Shown: positions 36,094 to 48,610 of the stretch, one piece after another | How positions within the stretch are numbered: the first letter of the stretch is position 1 | Layout: each line of letters begins with the position of its first letter | Source of the DNA: Amblyomma americanum | Taxonomy: Eukaryota > Arthropoda > Arachnida > Ixodida > Ixodidae | Assembly: GCF_052857255.1 (NCBI RefSeq) | Contig: NW_027526657.1 | Span: 1 to 64,000 of the forward strand | DNA: 64,000 nt | Direction: 5' to 3' | Notes under the pieces: generated by a model | The model's input: only the letters and a program-made list of their open reading frames with translations | Told to the model about the DNA's origin: nothing | The model's database searches: none | Translations under genes and position numbers: made by a program

Positions 36094-38027
36094 GACGAGT
36101 ATCACGTGGAACACTTGTAATACCGATGTGTTGTGATTTAGCTCGTTTCGGTCTAAAACAGCTTGTTTCGCTGTATTAAGCAAGAATACATGCTTTTCGC
36201 GCCGTTATAAGAGAAAAAGTTTTGACGCGTATCAGAGGAACACTTGTAAAACCGATGTGTTGTGATTTAGCTCATTTCGGTCTAAAACAGCTTGTTTCGC
36301 TGTATTAAGCAAGAATACATGCTTTTCGCGCAGTTATAAGAGAAAAAGTTTTGACGCGTATCAGAGGAACACTTGTAAAACCGATGTGTTGTGATTTAGC
36401 TCGTTTCGGTCTAAAACAGCTTGTTTCGCTGTATTAATCAAGAATACATGCTTTTCGCGCAGTTATAGGAGAAAAAGTTTTGACGAGTATCACGTGGATA
36501 CTTGTAAAACCGAAGTGTTCAGACTTAGCTCGTTTCGGTCTAAAACAGCTTGTTTCGTTGTATTAAGCACGAATACATGCTTTTCGCGCAGTTATAAGAG
36601 AAAAAGTTTTGACGAGTATCACGTGGAACACTTGTAATACCGATGTGTTGTGATTTAGCTCGTTTCGGTCTAAAACAGCTTGTCTCGCTGTATTAAGCAA
36701 GAATACATGCTTTTCGTGCAGTTATAAGAGAAAAAGTTTTGACGCGTATCAGAGGAACACTTGTAAAACCGATGTGTTCAGATTTAGCTCGTTTCGGTCT
36801 AAAACAGCTTGTTTCGTTGTATTAAGCACGAATACATGCTTTACGCGCAGTTATAGAAGAAAAAGTTTTGACGCGTATCAGAGACACTTGTAAAACCGAT
36901 GTGTTGTGATTTAGCTCGTTTCGGTCTAAAACAGCTTGTTTCGTTGTATTAAGCAAGAATACATGCTTTTCGCGCAGTTATAAGAGAAAAAGTTTTGACG
37001 AGTATCACGTGGATACTTGTAAAACCGATGTGTTCAGATTAAGCTCGTTTCGGTCTAAAACAGCTTGTTTCGTTGTATTAAGCACGAATACATGCTTTTC
37101 GCGCAGTTATAAGAGAAAAAGTTTTGACGAGTATCACGTGGAACACTTGTAATACCGATGTGTTGTGATTTAGCTCGTTTCGGTTTAAAACAGCTTGTTT
37201 CGCTGTATTAAGCAAGAATACATGCTTTTCGCGCAGTTATAAGAGAAAAAGTTTTGACGCGTATCAGAGGAACACTTGTAAAACTGATGTGTTCAGATTT
37301 AGCTCGTTTCGGTCTGAAACAGCTTGTTTCGTTGTATTAGGCACGAATACATGCTTTTCGCGCAGTTATAAGAGAAAAAGTTTAGACGTGTATCAGAGGA
37401 ACACTTGTAAAACCGATGTGTTGTGATTTAGCTCGTTTCGGTCTAAAACAGCTTGTTTCGTAGTATTAAGCAAGAATACATGCTTTTCGCGCAGTTATAA
37501 GAGAAAAAGTTTTGACGCGTATTAGAGGAACGCTTGTAAAACCTTTGTGTTGTGATTTAGCTCGTTTCGGTCTAAAACAGCTTGTTTCGCTGTATTAAGC
37601 AAGAATACATGCTTTTCGCGCAGTTATAAGAGAAAAAGTTTTGACGCGTGTCACAGGGACACTTGTAAAACCGATGTGTTATGATTTAGCTCGTTTCGGT
37701 CTAAAACAGCTTGTTTCGTTGTATTAAGCAAGAATACATGCTTTTCGCGCAGTTATAAGAGAAAGTTTTGACGAGTATCACGTGGATACTTGTAAAACCG
37801 ATGTGTTCAGATTTTGCTCGTTTCGGTCTAAAACAGCTTGTTTCATTGTATTAAGCAAGAATACATGCTTTACGCGCAGTTATAGAAGAAAAAGTTTTGA
37901 CGCGTATCAGAGAGACACTTGTAAAACCGATGTGTTGTGATTTAGCTCGTTTCGGTCTAAAACAGCTTGTTTCGTTGTATTAAGCAAGAATACATGCTTT
38001 TCGCGCAGTTATAAGAGAAAAAGTTTT
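36094..38027. repeat. 6,324 bp offset block copy B, X module and C-module tail
   Basis: Runs e (gccgttataag), R (ctcattt), R (aatcaag, ttatagg), E (gaagtg, cagacttag), e (ttgtctcgctg), R (cgtgcag), X (36871), E (gattaagctcg), e, R (aaactg, ctgaaac), r (gacgtg), t (cctttg), a Q/S fusion (cacaggg then gttatgattt at 37680), E (gattttgctcg) and R'. The fusion removes one monomer relative to 31320-31580. Very few private indels occur here. Confidence 0.83.
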
Positions 38028-39185
38028 GACGAGTATCACGTGCATACTTGTAAAACCGATGTGTTCAGATTTAGCTCGTTTCGGTCTGAAACAGCTTGTT
38101 TCGTTGTATTAAGCACGAATACATGCTTTTCGCGCAGTTATAAGAGAAAAAGTTTTGACGAGTATCACGTGGAATACTTGTAATACCGATGTGTTGTGAT
38201 TTAGCTCGTTTCGGTTTAAAACAGCTTGTTTCGCTGTATTAAGCAAGAATACATGCTTTTCGCGCAGTTATAAGAGAAAAAGTTTTGACGCGTATCAGAG
38301 GAACACTTGTAAAACCGATGTGTTCAGATTTAGCTCGTTTCGGTCTGAAACAGCTTGTTTCGTTGTATTAAGCACGAATACATGCTTTTCGCGCAGTTAT
38401 AAGAGAAAAAGTTTAGACGCGTATCAGAGGAACACTTGTAAAACCGATGTGTTGTGATTTAGCTCGTTTCGGTGTAAAACAGCTTGTTTCGTAGTATTAA
38501 GCAAGAATACATGCTTTTCGCGCAGTTATAAGAGAAAAAGTTTTGACGCGTATTAGAGGAACACTTGTAAAACCGATGTGTTGTGATTTAGCTCTTTTCG
38601 GTCTAAAACAGCTTGTTTCGTTGTATTAAGCAAGAATACATGCTTTTCGCGCAGTTATAAGAGAAAAAGTTTTGACGAGTATCACGTGGATACTTGTAAA
38701 ACCGATGTGTTCAGATTTAGCTCGTTTCGGTCTAAAACAGCTTGTTTCGTTGTATTAAGCAAGAATACATGCTTTTCGCGCAGTTATAAGAGAGAAAGTT
38801 TTGACGAGTATCACGTGGATACTTGTAAAACCGATGTGTTCAGATTTAGCTCGTTTCGGTCTAAAACAGCTTGTTTTGTTGTATTAAGCAAGAATACATG
38901 CTTTACGCGCAGTTATAGAAGAAAAAGTTTTGACGCGTATCAGAGAGACACTTGTAAAACCGATGTGTTGTGATTTAGCTCGTTTCGGTCTAAAACAGCT
39001 TGTTTCGTTGTATTAAGCAAGAATACATGCTTTTCCCGCAGTTATAAGAGAAAAAGTTTTGACGAGTATCACGTGGATACTTGTAAAACCGAAGTGTTCA
39101 GATTTAGCTCGTTTCGGTCTAAAACAGCTTGTTTCGCTGTATTAAGCACGAATACATGCTTTTCGCGCAGCTATAAGAGAAAAAA

Positions 39186-40097
39186 GAGTTGACGCGTATC
39201 AGAGGAACACTTGTAAAACCGATGTGTTGTGATTTAGCTCGTTTCGGTCTAAAACAGCTTGTTTCGCTGTATTAGGCAATAATACATGCTTTTCGCGCAG
39301 TTATAAGAGAAAAAAATTTGACGCGTATCAGAGGAACACTTGTAAAACCGATGTGTTGTGATTTAGCTCGTTTTGGTCTAAAACAGCTTGTTTCGCTGTA
39401 TTAAGCAGGAATACATGCTTTTCGCGCAGTTATAAGAGAAAAAGTTTTAAAGGCATGTCACAAGGACACTTGTAAAACCGATGTGTTCAGATTTACCCCT
39501 TTTCGGTCTAAAACAGCTTGTTTCGTTGGACTAAGCAAGAATACATGCTTTTCGCGCAGTTATAAGAGAAAAAAGTTTTGATGCGTATCAGAGGAACACT
39601 TGTAAAACCGATGTGTTGTGATTTAGCTCGTTTCGGTCTAAAACAGCTTGTTTCGCTGTATTAGGCAATAATACATGCTTTTCGCGCAGTTATAAGAGAA
39701 AAAAATTTGACGCGTATCAGAGGAACACTTGTAAAACCGATGTGTTGTGATTTAGCTCGTTTTGGTCTAAAACAGCTTGTTTCGCTGTATTAAGCAGGAA
39801 TACATGCTTTTCGCGCAGTTATAAGAGAAAAAGTTTTAAAGGCATGTCACAAGGACACTTGTAAAACCGATGTGTTCAGATTTACCCCGTTTCGGTCTAA
39901 AACAGCTTGTTTCGTTGGACTAAGCAAGAATACATGCTTTTCGCGCAGTTATAAGAGAAAAAAGTTTTGATGCGTATCAGAGGAACACTTGTAAAACCGA
40001 TGTTTTCAGATTTAGCTCGTTTCGGTCTAAAACAGCTTGTTTCGTTGTATTAAGCAAGAATACATGCTTTTCGCGCAGTTATAAGAGAAAAAGTTTT
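39186..40097. repeat. Cassette without K, expanded N-O-L-M-O-L-M
   Basis: The preceding E monomer (gaagtg) ends in the agctataag tail normally carried by K, so K has been replaced by E through exchange upstream of the tail. The set N-O-L-M(fused)-O-L-M then follows. The duplicate at 41643-42554 has the same structure, confirming that the replacement predates the 19-monomer duplication. A related E to agctataag switch occurs near 32845. Confidence 0.85.
39226..40003. repeat. Inner three-monomer duplication (389 bp)
   Basis: The segment from the middle of N through O, L and the 5' part of M is present twice: attaggcaataat at 39271 and 39660, and ttttaaaggcatg at 39445 and 39834. The junction fuses the 5' part of M (gatgcgtatcagagg, 39580) to the gttgtgattt middle of N. 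The first L has acccctttt and the second accccgttt. The same arrangement recurs at 41683-42460. Confidence 0.88.
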
Positions 40098-40484
40098 GAC
40101 GCGTATTAGAGAGACACTTGTAAAACCGATGTGTTGTGATTTAGCTCGTTTCCGTCTAAAACAGCTTGTTTCGTTGTATTAAGCAAGAATACATGCTTTA
40201 CGCGCAGTTATAGAAGAAAAAGTTTTGACGCCTATTAGAGAGACACTTGTAAAACCGATGTGTTGTGATTTAGCTCGTTTCGGTCTAAAACAGCTTGTTT
40301 CGTAGTATTAAGCAAGAATACATGCTTTTCGCGCAGTTATAAGAGAAAAAGTTTTGACGCGTATTAGAGGAACGCTTGTAAAACCATTGTGTTGTGATTT
40401 AGCTCGTTTCGGTCTAAAACAGCTTGTTTCGCTGTATTAAGCAAGAATACATGCTTTTCGCGCAGTTATAAGAGAAAAAGTTTT

Positions 40485-43072
40485 GACGAGTATCACGTGC
40501 ATACTTGTAAAACCGATGTGTTCAGATTTAGCTCGTTTCGGTCTGAAACAGCTTGTTTCGTTGTATTAAGCACGAATACATGCTTTTCGCGCAGTTATAA
40601 GAGAAAAAGTTTTGACGAGTATCACGTGGAATACTTGTAATACCGATGTGTTGTGATTTAGCTCGTTTCGGTTTAAAACAGCTTGTTTCGCTGTATTAAG
40701 CAAGAATACATGCTTTTCGCGCAGTTATAAGAGAAAAAGTTTTGACGCGTATCAGAGGAACACTTGTAAAACCGATGTGTTCAGATTTAGCTCGTTTCGG
40801 TCCGAAACAGCTTGTTTCGTTGTATTAAGCACGAATACATGCTTTTCGCGCAGTTATAAGAGAAAAAGTTTAGACGCGTATCAGAGGAACACTTGTAAAA
40901 CCGATGTGTTGTGATTTAGCTCGTTTCGGTGTAAAACAGCTTGTTTCGTAGTATTAAGCAAGAATACATGCTTTTCGCGCAGTTATAAGAGAAAAAGTTT
41001 TGACGCGTATTAGAGGAACACTTGTAAAACCGATGTGTTGTGATTTAGCTCTTTTCGGTCTAAAACAGCTTGTTTCGTTGTATTAAGCAAGAATACATGC
41101 TTTTCGCGCAGTTATAAGAGAAAAAGTTTTGACGAGTATCACGTGGATACTTGTAAAACCGATGTGTTCAGATTTAGCTCGTTTCGGTCTAAAACAGCTT
41201 GTTTCGTTGTATTAAGCAAGAATACATGCTTTTCGCGCAGTTATAAGAGAGAAAGTTTTGACGAGTATCACGTGGATACTTGTAAAACCGATGTGTTCAG
41301 ATTTAGCTCGTTTCGGTCTAAAACAGCTTGTTTCGTTGTATTAAGCAAGAATACATGCTTTACGCGCAGTTATAGAAGAAAAAATTTTGACGCGTATCAG
41401 AGAGACACTTGTAAAACCGATGTGTTGTGATTTAGCTCGTTTCGGTCTAAAACAGCTTGTTTCGTTGTATTAAGCAAGAATACATGCTTTTCCCGCAGTT
41501 ATAAGAGAAAAAGTTTTGACGAGTATCACGTGGATACTTGTAAAACCGAAGTGTTCAGATTTAGCTCGTTTCGGTCTAAAACAGCTTGTTTCGCTGTATT
41601 AAGCACGAATACATGCTTTTCGCGCAGCTATAAGAGAAAAAAGAGTTGACGCGTATCAGAGGAACACTTGTAAAACCGATGTGTTGTGATTTAGCTCGTT
41701 TCGGTCTAAAACAGCTTGTTTCGCTGTATTAGGCAATAATACATGCTTTTCGCGCAGTTATAAGAGAAAAAAATTTGACGCGTATCAGAGGAACACTTGT
41801 AAAACCGATGTGTTGTGATTTAGCTCGTTTTGGTCTAAAACAGCTTGTTTCGCTGTATTAAGCAGGAATACATGCTTTTCGCGCAGTTATAAGAGAAAAA
41901 GTTTTAAAGGCATGTCACAAGGACACTTGTAAAACCGATGTGTTCAGATTTACCCCTTTTCGGTCTAAAACAGCTTGTTTCGTTGGACTAAGCAAGAATA
42001 CATGCTTTTCGCGCAGTTATAAGAGAAAAAAGTTTTGATGCGTATCAGAGGAACACTTGTAAAACCGATGTGTTGTGATTTAGCTCGTTTCGGTCTAAAA
42101 CAGCTTGTTTCGCTGTATTAGGCAATAATACATGCTTTTCGCGCAGTTATAAGAGAAAAAAATTTGACGCGTATCAGAGGAACACTTGTAAAACCGATGT
42201 GTTGTGATTTAGCTCGTTTTGGTCTAAAACAGCTTGTTTCGCTGTATTAAGCAGGAATACATGCTTTTCGCGCAGTTATAAGAGAAAAAGTTTTAAAGGC
42301 ATGTCACAAGGACACTTGTAAAACCGATGTGTTCAGATTTACCCCGTTTCGGTCTAAAACAGCTTGTTTCGTTGGACTAAGCAAGAATACATGCTTTTCG
42401 CGCAGTTATAAGAGAAAAAAGTTTTGATGCGTATCAGAGGAACACTTGTAAAACCGATGTTTTCAGATTTAGCTCGTTTCGGTCTAAAACAGCTTGTTTC
42501 GTTGTATTAAGCAAGAATACATGCTTTTCGCGCAGTTATAAGAGAAAAAGTTTTGACGCGTATTAGAGAGACACTTGTAAAACCGATGTGTTGTGATTTA
42601 GCTCGTTTCCGTCTAAAACAGCTTGTTTCGTTGTATTAAGCAAGAATACATGCTTTACGCGCAGTTATAGAAGAAAAAGTTTTGACGCCTATTAGAGAGA
42701 CACTTGTAAAACCGATGTGTTGTGATTTAGCTCGTTTCGGTCTAAAACAGCTTGTTTCGTTGTATTAAGCAAGAATACATGCTTTTCGCGCAGTTATAAG
42801 AGAAAAAGTTTTGACGAGTATCACGTGGATACTTGTAAAACCGATGTGCTGTGATTTAGCTCGTTTCGGTCTAAAACAGCTTGTTTCGTAGTATTAAGCA
42901 AGAATACATGCTTTTCGCGCAGTTATAAGAGAAAAAGTTTTGACGCGTATTAGAGGAACGCTTGTAAAACCATTGTGTTGTGATTTAGCTCGTTTCGGTC
43001 TAAAACAGCTTGTTTCGCTGTATTAAGCAAGAATACATGCTTTTCGCGCAGTTATAAGAGAAAAAGTTTTGA
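40485..43072. repeat. 19-monomer tandem duplication, copy B (plus one monomer)
   Basis: Repeats 38028 onward. It keeps the inner three-monomer duplication, which shows that the inner event is older. It contains S (gttgtgattt), E with gatgtgctgtg (42846) and cgtagtatt, and t with accattg (42970), the last being 2,586 bp from its counterpart and not 2,457. Private changes noticed are ggtccgaaac (40801) and aaaattttgac (41383). Confidence 0.88.
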
Positions 43073-44040
43073 CGCGTGTCACAGGGACACTTGTAAAACC
43101 GATGTGTTCAGATTTAGCTCGTTTCGGTCTAAAACAACTTGTTTCGTTGTATTAAGCACGAATACATGCTTTACGCGCAGTTATAGAAGAAAAAGTTTTG
43201 ACGCCTATTAGAGAGACACTTGTAAAACCGATGTGTTGTGATTTAGCTCGTTTCGGTCTAAAACAGCTTGTTTCGTTGTATTAAGCAAGAATACATGCTT
43301 TTCGCGCAGTTATAAGAGAAAAAGTTTTGACGAGTATCACGTGCATACTTGTAAAACCGATGTGTTCAGATTTAGCTCGTTTCGGTCTAAAACAGCTTGT
43401 TTCGTTGTATTAAGCACGAATACATGCTTTTCGCGCAGTTATAAGAGAAAAAGTTTTGACGAGTATCACGTGGAACACTTGTAATACCGATGTGTTGTGA
43501 TTTAGCTCGTTTCGGTTTAAAACATCTTGTTTCGCTGTATTAAGCAAGAATACATGCTTTTCGCGCAGTTATAAGCGCAAAAGTTTTGACGCGTATCAGA
43601 GGAACACTTGTAAAACCGATGTGTTCAGATTTAGCTCGTTTCGGTCCTGAAACAGCTTGTTTCGTTTGTATTAAGCACGAATACATGCTTTTCGCGGCAG
43701 TTATAAGAGAAAAAGTTTAGACGCGTATCAGAGGAGCACTTGTAAAACCGATGTGTTGTGATTTAGCTCGTTTCGGTGTAAAACAGCTTGTTTCATAGTA
43801 TTAAGCAAGAATACATGCTTTTCGCACAGTTATAAGAGAAAAGTTTTGACGCGTATTAGAGGAAACACTTGTAAAACCTTTGTGTTGTGATTTAGCTCGT
43901 TTCGGTCTAAAACAGCTTGTTTAGCTGTATTAAGCAAGAATACATGCTTTTCGCGCAGTTATAAGAGAAAAAGTTTTGACGCGTGTCACAGGGACACTTG
44001 TAAACCGATGTGTTCAGATTTAGCTCGTTTCGGTCTAAAA
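43073..44040. repeat. C-module segment Q-S-C-e-R-r-t-Q
   Basis: Recurs at about 47645-48610. The shared rare mark is cggtttaaaacatcttg (43516 and 48090), followed by an R monomer after a tail with gcaaaag. Private indels start at about 43575 (ataagcgcaaaag) and continue with ggtcctgaaac (43645), tttgtatt (43664), cgcggcag (43697) and ggaaacac (43861). The region up to 43570 is nearly free of them. Confidence 0.83.
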
Positions 44041-45858
44041 CAGCTTGTTTCGTTGTATTAAGCACGAATACATGCTTTTCGCGCAGTTAAAAGAGAAAAA
44101 GTTTTGACGAGTATCACGTGGAACACTTGTAATACCGATGTGTTGTGATTTAGCTCGTTTCGGTCTAAAACAGCTTGTTTCGCTGTATTAAGCAAGAATA
44201 CATGCTTTTCGCGCCGTTATAAGAGAAAAAGTTTTGACGCGTATCAGAGGAACACTTGTAAAACCGATGTGTTGTGATTTAGCTCATTTCGGTCTAAAAC
44301 AGCTTGTTTCGCTGTATTAAGCAAGAATACATGCTTTTCGCGCAGTTATAAGAGAAAAAGTTTTGACGCGTAATCAGAGGAACACTTGTAAAACCGATGT
44401 GTTGTGATTTAGCTCGTTTCGGTCTAAAACAGCTTGTTTCGCTGTATTAATCAAGAATACATGCTTTTCGCGCAGTTATAAGAGAAAAAAGTTTTGACGC
44501 GTATCAGAGGAACACTTGTAAAACCGATGTGTTGTGATTTAGCTCGTTTCGGTCTAAAACAGCTTGTTTCCGCTGTATTAAGCAAGAATACATGCTTTTC
44601 GTGCAGTTATAGGAGAAAAAGTTTTGACGCGTATCAGAGGAACACCTTGTAAAACCGATGTGTTCAGATTTAGCTCGTTTCGGTCTAAAACAGCTTGTTT
44701 CGTTGTATTAAGCACGAATACATGCTTTACGCGCAGTTATAGAAGAAAAAGTTTTGACGCGTATCAGAGACACTTGTAAAACCGATGTGTTGTGATTTAG
44801 CTCGTTTCGGTCTAAAACAGCTTGTTTCGTTGTATTAAGCAAGAATACAATGCTTTTCGCGCAGTTATAAGAGAAAAAGTTTTGACGAGTATCACGTGGA
44901 TACTTGTAAAACCGATGTGTTCAGATTAAGCTCGTTTCGGTCTAAAACAGCTTGTTTCGTTGTATTAAGCACGAATACATGCTTTTCGCGCAGTTATAAG
45001 AGAAAAAGTTTTGACGAGTATCACGTGGAACACTTGTAATACCGATGTGTTGTGATTTAGCTCGTTTCGGTTTAAAACAGCTTGTTTCGCTGTATTAAGC
45101 AAGGAATACATGCCTTTTCGCGCAGTTATAAGAGAAAAAGTTTTGACGCGTATCAGAGGAACACTTGTAAAACCGATGTGTTCAGATTTAGCTCGTTTCG
45201 GTCTGAAACAGCTTGTTTCGTTGTATTAAGCACGAATACATGCTTTTCGCGCAGTTATAAGAGAAAAAGTTTAGACGCGTATCAGAGGAACACTTGTAAA
45301 ACCTTTGTGTTGTGATTTAGCTCGTTTCGGTCTAAAACAGCTTGTTTCGCTGTATTAAGCAAGAATACATGCTTTTCGCGCAGTTATAAGAGAAAATGTT
45401 TTGACGCGTGTCACAGGGACACTTGTAAAACCGATGTGTTCAGATTTAGCTCGTTTCGGTCTGAAACAGCTTGTTTCGTTGTATTAGGCACGAATACATG
45501 CTTTTCGCGCAGTTATAAGAGAAAAAGTTTAGACGTGTATCAGAGGAACACTTGTAAAACCGATGTGTTGTGATTTAGCTCGTTTCGGTCTAAAACAGCT
45601 TGTTTCGTAGTATTAAGCAAGAATACATGCTTTTCGCGCAGTTATAAGAGAAAAAGTTTTGACGCGTATTAGAGGAACGCTTGTAAAACCTTTGTGTTGT
45701 GATTTAGCTCGTTTCGGTCTAAAACAGCTTGTTTCGCTGTATTAAGCAAGAATACATGCTTTTCGCGCAGTTATAAGAGAAAAAGTTTTGGACGCGTGTC
45801 ACAGGGACACTTGTAAAACCGATGTGTTCAGATTTAGCTCGTTTCGGTCTAAAACAAC
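44041..45858. repeat. 14-monomer tandem duplication, copy A (~1.81 kb)
   Basis: Order: e (after gttaaaagag, 44086), R (gccgttataag, ctcattt), R (aatcaag), R, R (cgtgcag, ttatagg), X (44757), E (gattaagctcg), e, R (ctgaaac), r (cctttg), Q (ctgaaac, attaggcacg), r (gacgtg), t, Q. The following copy starts with the same gttaaaagag at 45900, 1,814 bp on. There are many private insertions: gtaatcag (44371), ttccgctg (44569), acaccttg (44643), tacaatgc (44847), aaggaatacatgcc (45101), ttttggacg (45786). Confidence 0.85.
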
Positions 45859-47680
45859 TTGTTTCGTTGTATTAAGCACGAATACATGCTTTTCGCGCAG
45901 TTAAAAGAGAAAAAGTTTTGACGAGTATCACGTGGAACACTTGTAATACCGATGTGTTGTGATTTAGCTCGTTTCGGTCTAAAACAGCTTGTTTCGCTGT
46001 ATTAAGCAAGAATACATGCTTTTCGCGCCGTTATAAGAGAAAAAGTTTTGGACGCGTATCAGAGGAACACTTGTAAAACCGATGTGTTGTGATTTAGCTC
46101 ATTTCGGTCTAAAACAGCTTGTTTCGCTGTATTAAGCAAGAATACATGCTTTTCGCGCAGTTATAAGAGAAAAAGTTTTGACGCGTATCAGAGGAACACT
46201 TGTAAAACCGATGTGTTGTGATTTAGCTCGTTTCGGTCTAAAACAGCTTGTTTTCGCTGTATTAATCAAGAATACATGCTTTTCGCGCAGTATAAGAGAA
46301 AAAGTTTTGACGCGTATCAGAGGAACACTTGTAAAACCGATGTGTTGTGATTTAGCTCGTTTCGGTCTAAAACAGCTTGTTTCGCTGTATTAAGCAAGAA
46401 TACATGCTTTTCGTGCAGTTATAGGAGAAAAAGTTTTGGACGCGTATCAGAGGAACACTTGTAAAACCGATTGTGTTTCAGATTTAGCTCGTTTCGGTCT
46501 AAAACAGCTTGTTTCGTTGTATTAAGCACGAACACATGCTTTACGCGCAGTTATAGAAGAAAAAGTTTTGACGCGTATCAGAGACACTTGTAAAACCGAT
46601 GTGTTGTGATTTAGCTCGTTTCGGTCTAAACAGCTTGTTTCGTTGTATTAAGCAAGAATACATGCTTTTCGCGCAGTTATAAGAGAAAAAGTTTTGACGA
46701 GTATCACGTGGATACTGTTATAAGAGAAAAAGTTTTGACGAGTATCACGTGGATACTTGTAAAACCGATGTGTTCAGATTAAGCTCGTTTCGGTCTAAAA
46801 CAGCTTGTTTCGTTGTATTAAGCACGAATACATGCTTTTCGCGCAGTTATAAGAGAAAAAGTTTTGACGAGTATCACGTGGAACACTTGTAATACCGATG
46901 TGTTGTGATTTAGCTCGTTTCGGTTTAAAACAGCTTGTTTCGCTGTATTAAGCAAGAATACATGCTTTTCGCGCAGTTATAAGAGAAAAAGTTTTGACGC
47001 GTATCAGAGGAACACTTGTAAAACCGATGTGTTCAGATTTAGCTCGTTTCGGTCTGTAACAGCTTGTTTCGTTGTATTAAGCACGAATACATGCTTTTCG
47101 CGCAGTTATAAGAGAAAAAGTTTAGACGCGTATCAGAGGAACACTTGTAAAACCTTTGTGTTGTGATTTAGCTCGTTTCGGTCTAAAACAGCTTGTTTCG
47201 CTGTATTAAGCAAGAATACATGCTTTTCGCGCAGTTATAAGAGAAAAAGTTTTGACGCGTGTCACAGGGACACTTGTAAAAACCGATGTGTTCAGATTTA
47301 GCTCGTTTCGGTCTGAAACAGCTTGTTTCGTTGTATTAGGCACGAATACATGCTTTTTCGCGCAGTTATAAGAGAAAAAGTTTAGACGTGTATCAGAGGA
47401 ACACTTGGTAAAACCGATGTGTTGTGATTTAGCTCGTTTCGGTCTAAAACAGCTTGTTTCGTAGTATTAAGCAAGAATACATGCTTTTCGCGCAGTTATA
47501 AGAGAAAAAGTTTTGACGCGTATTAGAGGAACGCTTGTAAAACCTTTGTGTTGTGATTTAGCTCGTTTCGGTCTAAAACAGCTTGTTTCGCTGTATTAAG
47601 CAAGAATACATGCTTTTCGCGCAGTTATAAGAGAAAAAGTTTTGACGCGTGTCACAGGGACACTTGTAAAACCGATGTGT
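45859..47680. repeat. 14-monomer tandem duplication, copy B (~1.85 kb)
   Basis: Same monomer order as 44041-45858. The right-hand landmarks are about 1,850 bp apart because this copy gained a 41 bp direct duplication at 46676. Private indels include ttttggacg (46046 and 46434), gttttcgctg (46251), cagtataag (46288), ccgattgtgtttcag (46467), ggtctaaacagc (46622), aaaaaccg (47277), gctttttcgc (47352) and cttggtaaaa (47404). The run of indels stops soon after 47.8 kb. Confidence 0.85.
46676..46757. repeat. 41 bp direct duplication inside a monomer
   Basis: The 41 bases from gttataagag to cgtggatact occur twice back to back (46676-46716 and 46717-46757), including the E-box segment each time. 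It is not a multiple of the monomer length and shifts the phase of the array locally. It is the only clear sub-monomer duplication I saw in the window. It could be a real slippage event or a consensus error, since it lies in an indel-rich stretch. Confidence 0.85.
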
Positions 47681-48610
47681 TCAGATTTAGCTCGTTTCGG
47701 TCTAAAACAACTTGTTTCGTTGTATTAAGCACGAATACATGCTTTACGCGCAGTTATAGAAGAAAAAGTTTTGACGCCTATTAGAGAGACACTTGTAAAA
47801 CCGATGTGTTGTGATTTAGCTCGTTTCGGTCCTAAAACAGCTTGTTTCGTTGTATTAAGCAAGAATACATGCTTTTCGCGCAGTTATAAGAGAAAAAGTT
47901 TTGACGAGTATCACGTGCATACCTGTAAAACCGATGTGTTCAGATTTAGCTCGTTTCGGTCTAAAACAGCTTGTTTCGTTGTATTAAGCACGAATACATG
48001 CTTTTCGCGCAGTTATAAGAGAAAAAGTTTTGACGAGTATCACGTGGAACACTTGTAATACCGATGTGTTGTGATTTAGCTCGTTTCGGTTTAAAACATC
48101 TTGTTTCGCTGTATTAAGCAAGAATACATGCTTTTCGCGCAGTTATAAGAGCAAAAGTTTTGACGCGTATCAGAGGAACACTTGTAAAACCGATGTGTTC
48201 AGATTTAGCTCGTTTCGGTCTGAAACAGCTTGTTTCGTTGTATTAAGCACGAATACATGCTTTTCGCGCAGTTATAAGAGAAAAAGTTTAGACGCGTATC
48301 AGAGGAACACTTGTAAAACCGATGTGTTGTGATTTAGCTCGTTTCGGTGTAAAACAGCTTGTTTCGTAGTATTAAGCAAGAATACATGCTTTTCGCGCAG
48401 TTATAAGAGAAAAAGTTTTGACGCGTATTAGAGGAACACTTGTAAAACCTTTGTGTTGTGATTTAGCTCGTTTCCGTCTAAAACAGCTTGTTTAGCTGTA
48501 TTAAGCAAGAATACATGCTTTTCGCGCAGTTATAAGAGAAAAAGTTTTGACGCGTGTCACAGGGACACTTGTAAAACCGATGTGTTCAGATTTAGCTCGT
48601 TTCGGTCTAA
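47681..48610. repeat. C-module segment, duplicate of 43.1-44.0 kb
   Basis: Q (caacttg, ctttacgcg), S (gttgtgattt), C (47903), e (aaaacatcttg), R, r (ggtgtaaaac, cgtagtatt), t (cctttg, gtttagctg, gtttccgtc) and Q. It matches 43073-44040 at an offset near 4,570 bp, the sum of 35 monomers, the 41 bp duplication and small indels. Private indels are far fewer than in the upstream copy. Confidence 0.83.

Larger units (their letters stand above)
38028..40484. repeat. 19-monomer tandem duplication, copy A (2,457 bp)
   Basis: Begins at a C monomer and includes E, E, R', E (gaagtg, agctataag), N, O, L, M, then a second set ending in O-L-M, T (gtttccgtc) and S. The landmarks tgcatacttg (38041 and 40498), L (39449 and 41906) and gtttccgtc (40149 and 42606) are all 2,457 bp apart. 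Near 40300 an S monomer ending in cgtagtatt takes the place of S plus E in copy B, so copy A is one monomer short before the t monomer with accattg. Confidence 0.9.
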
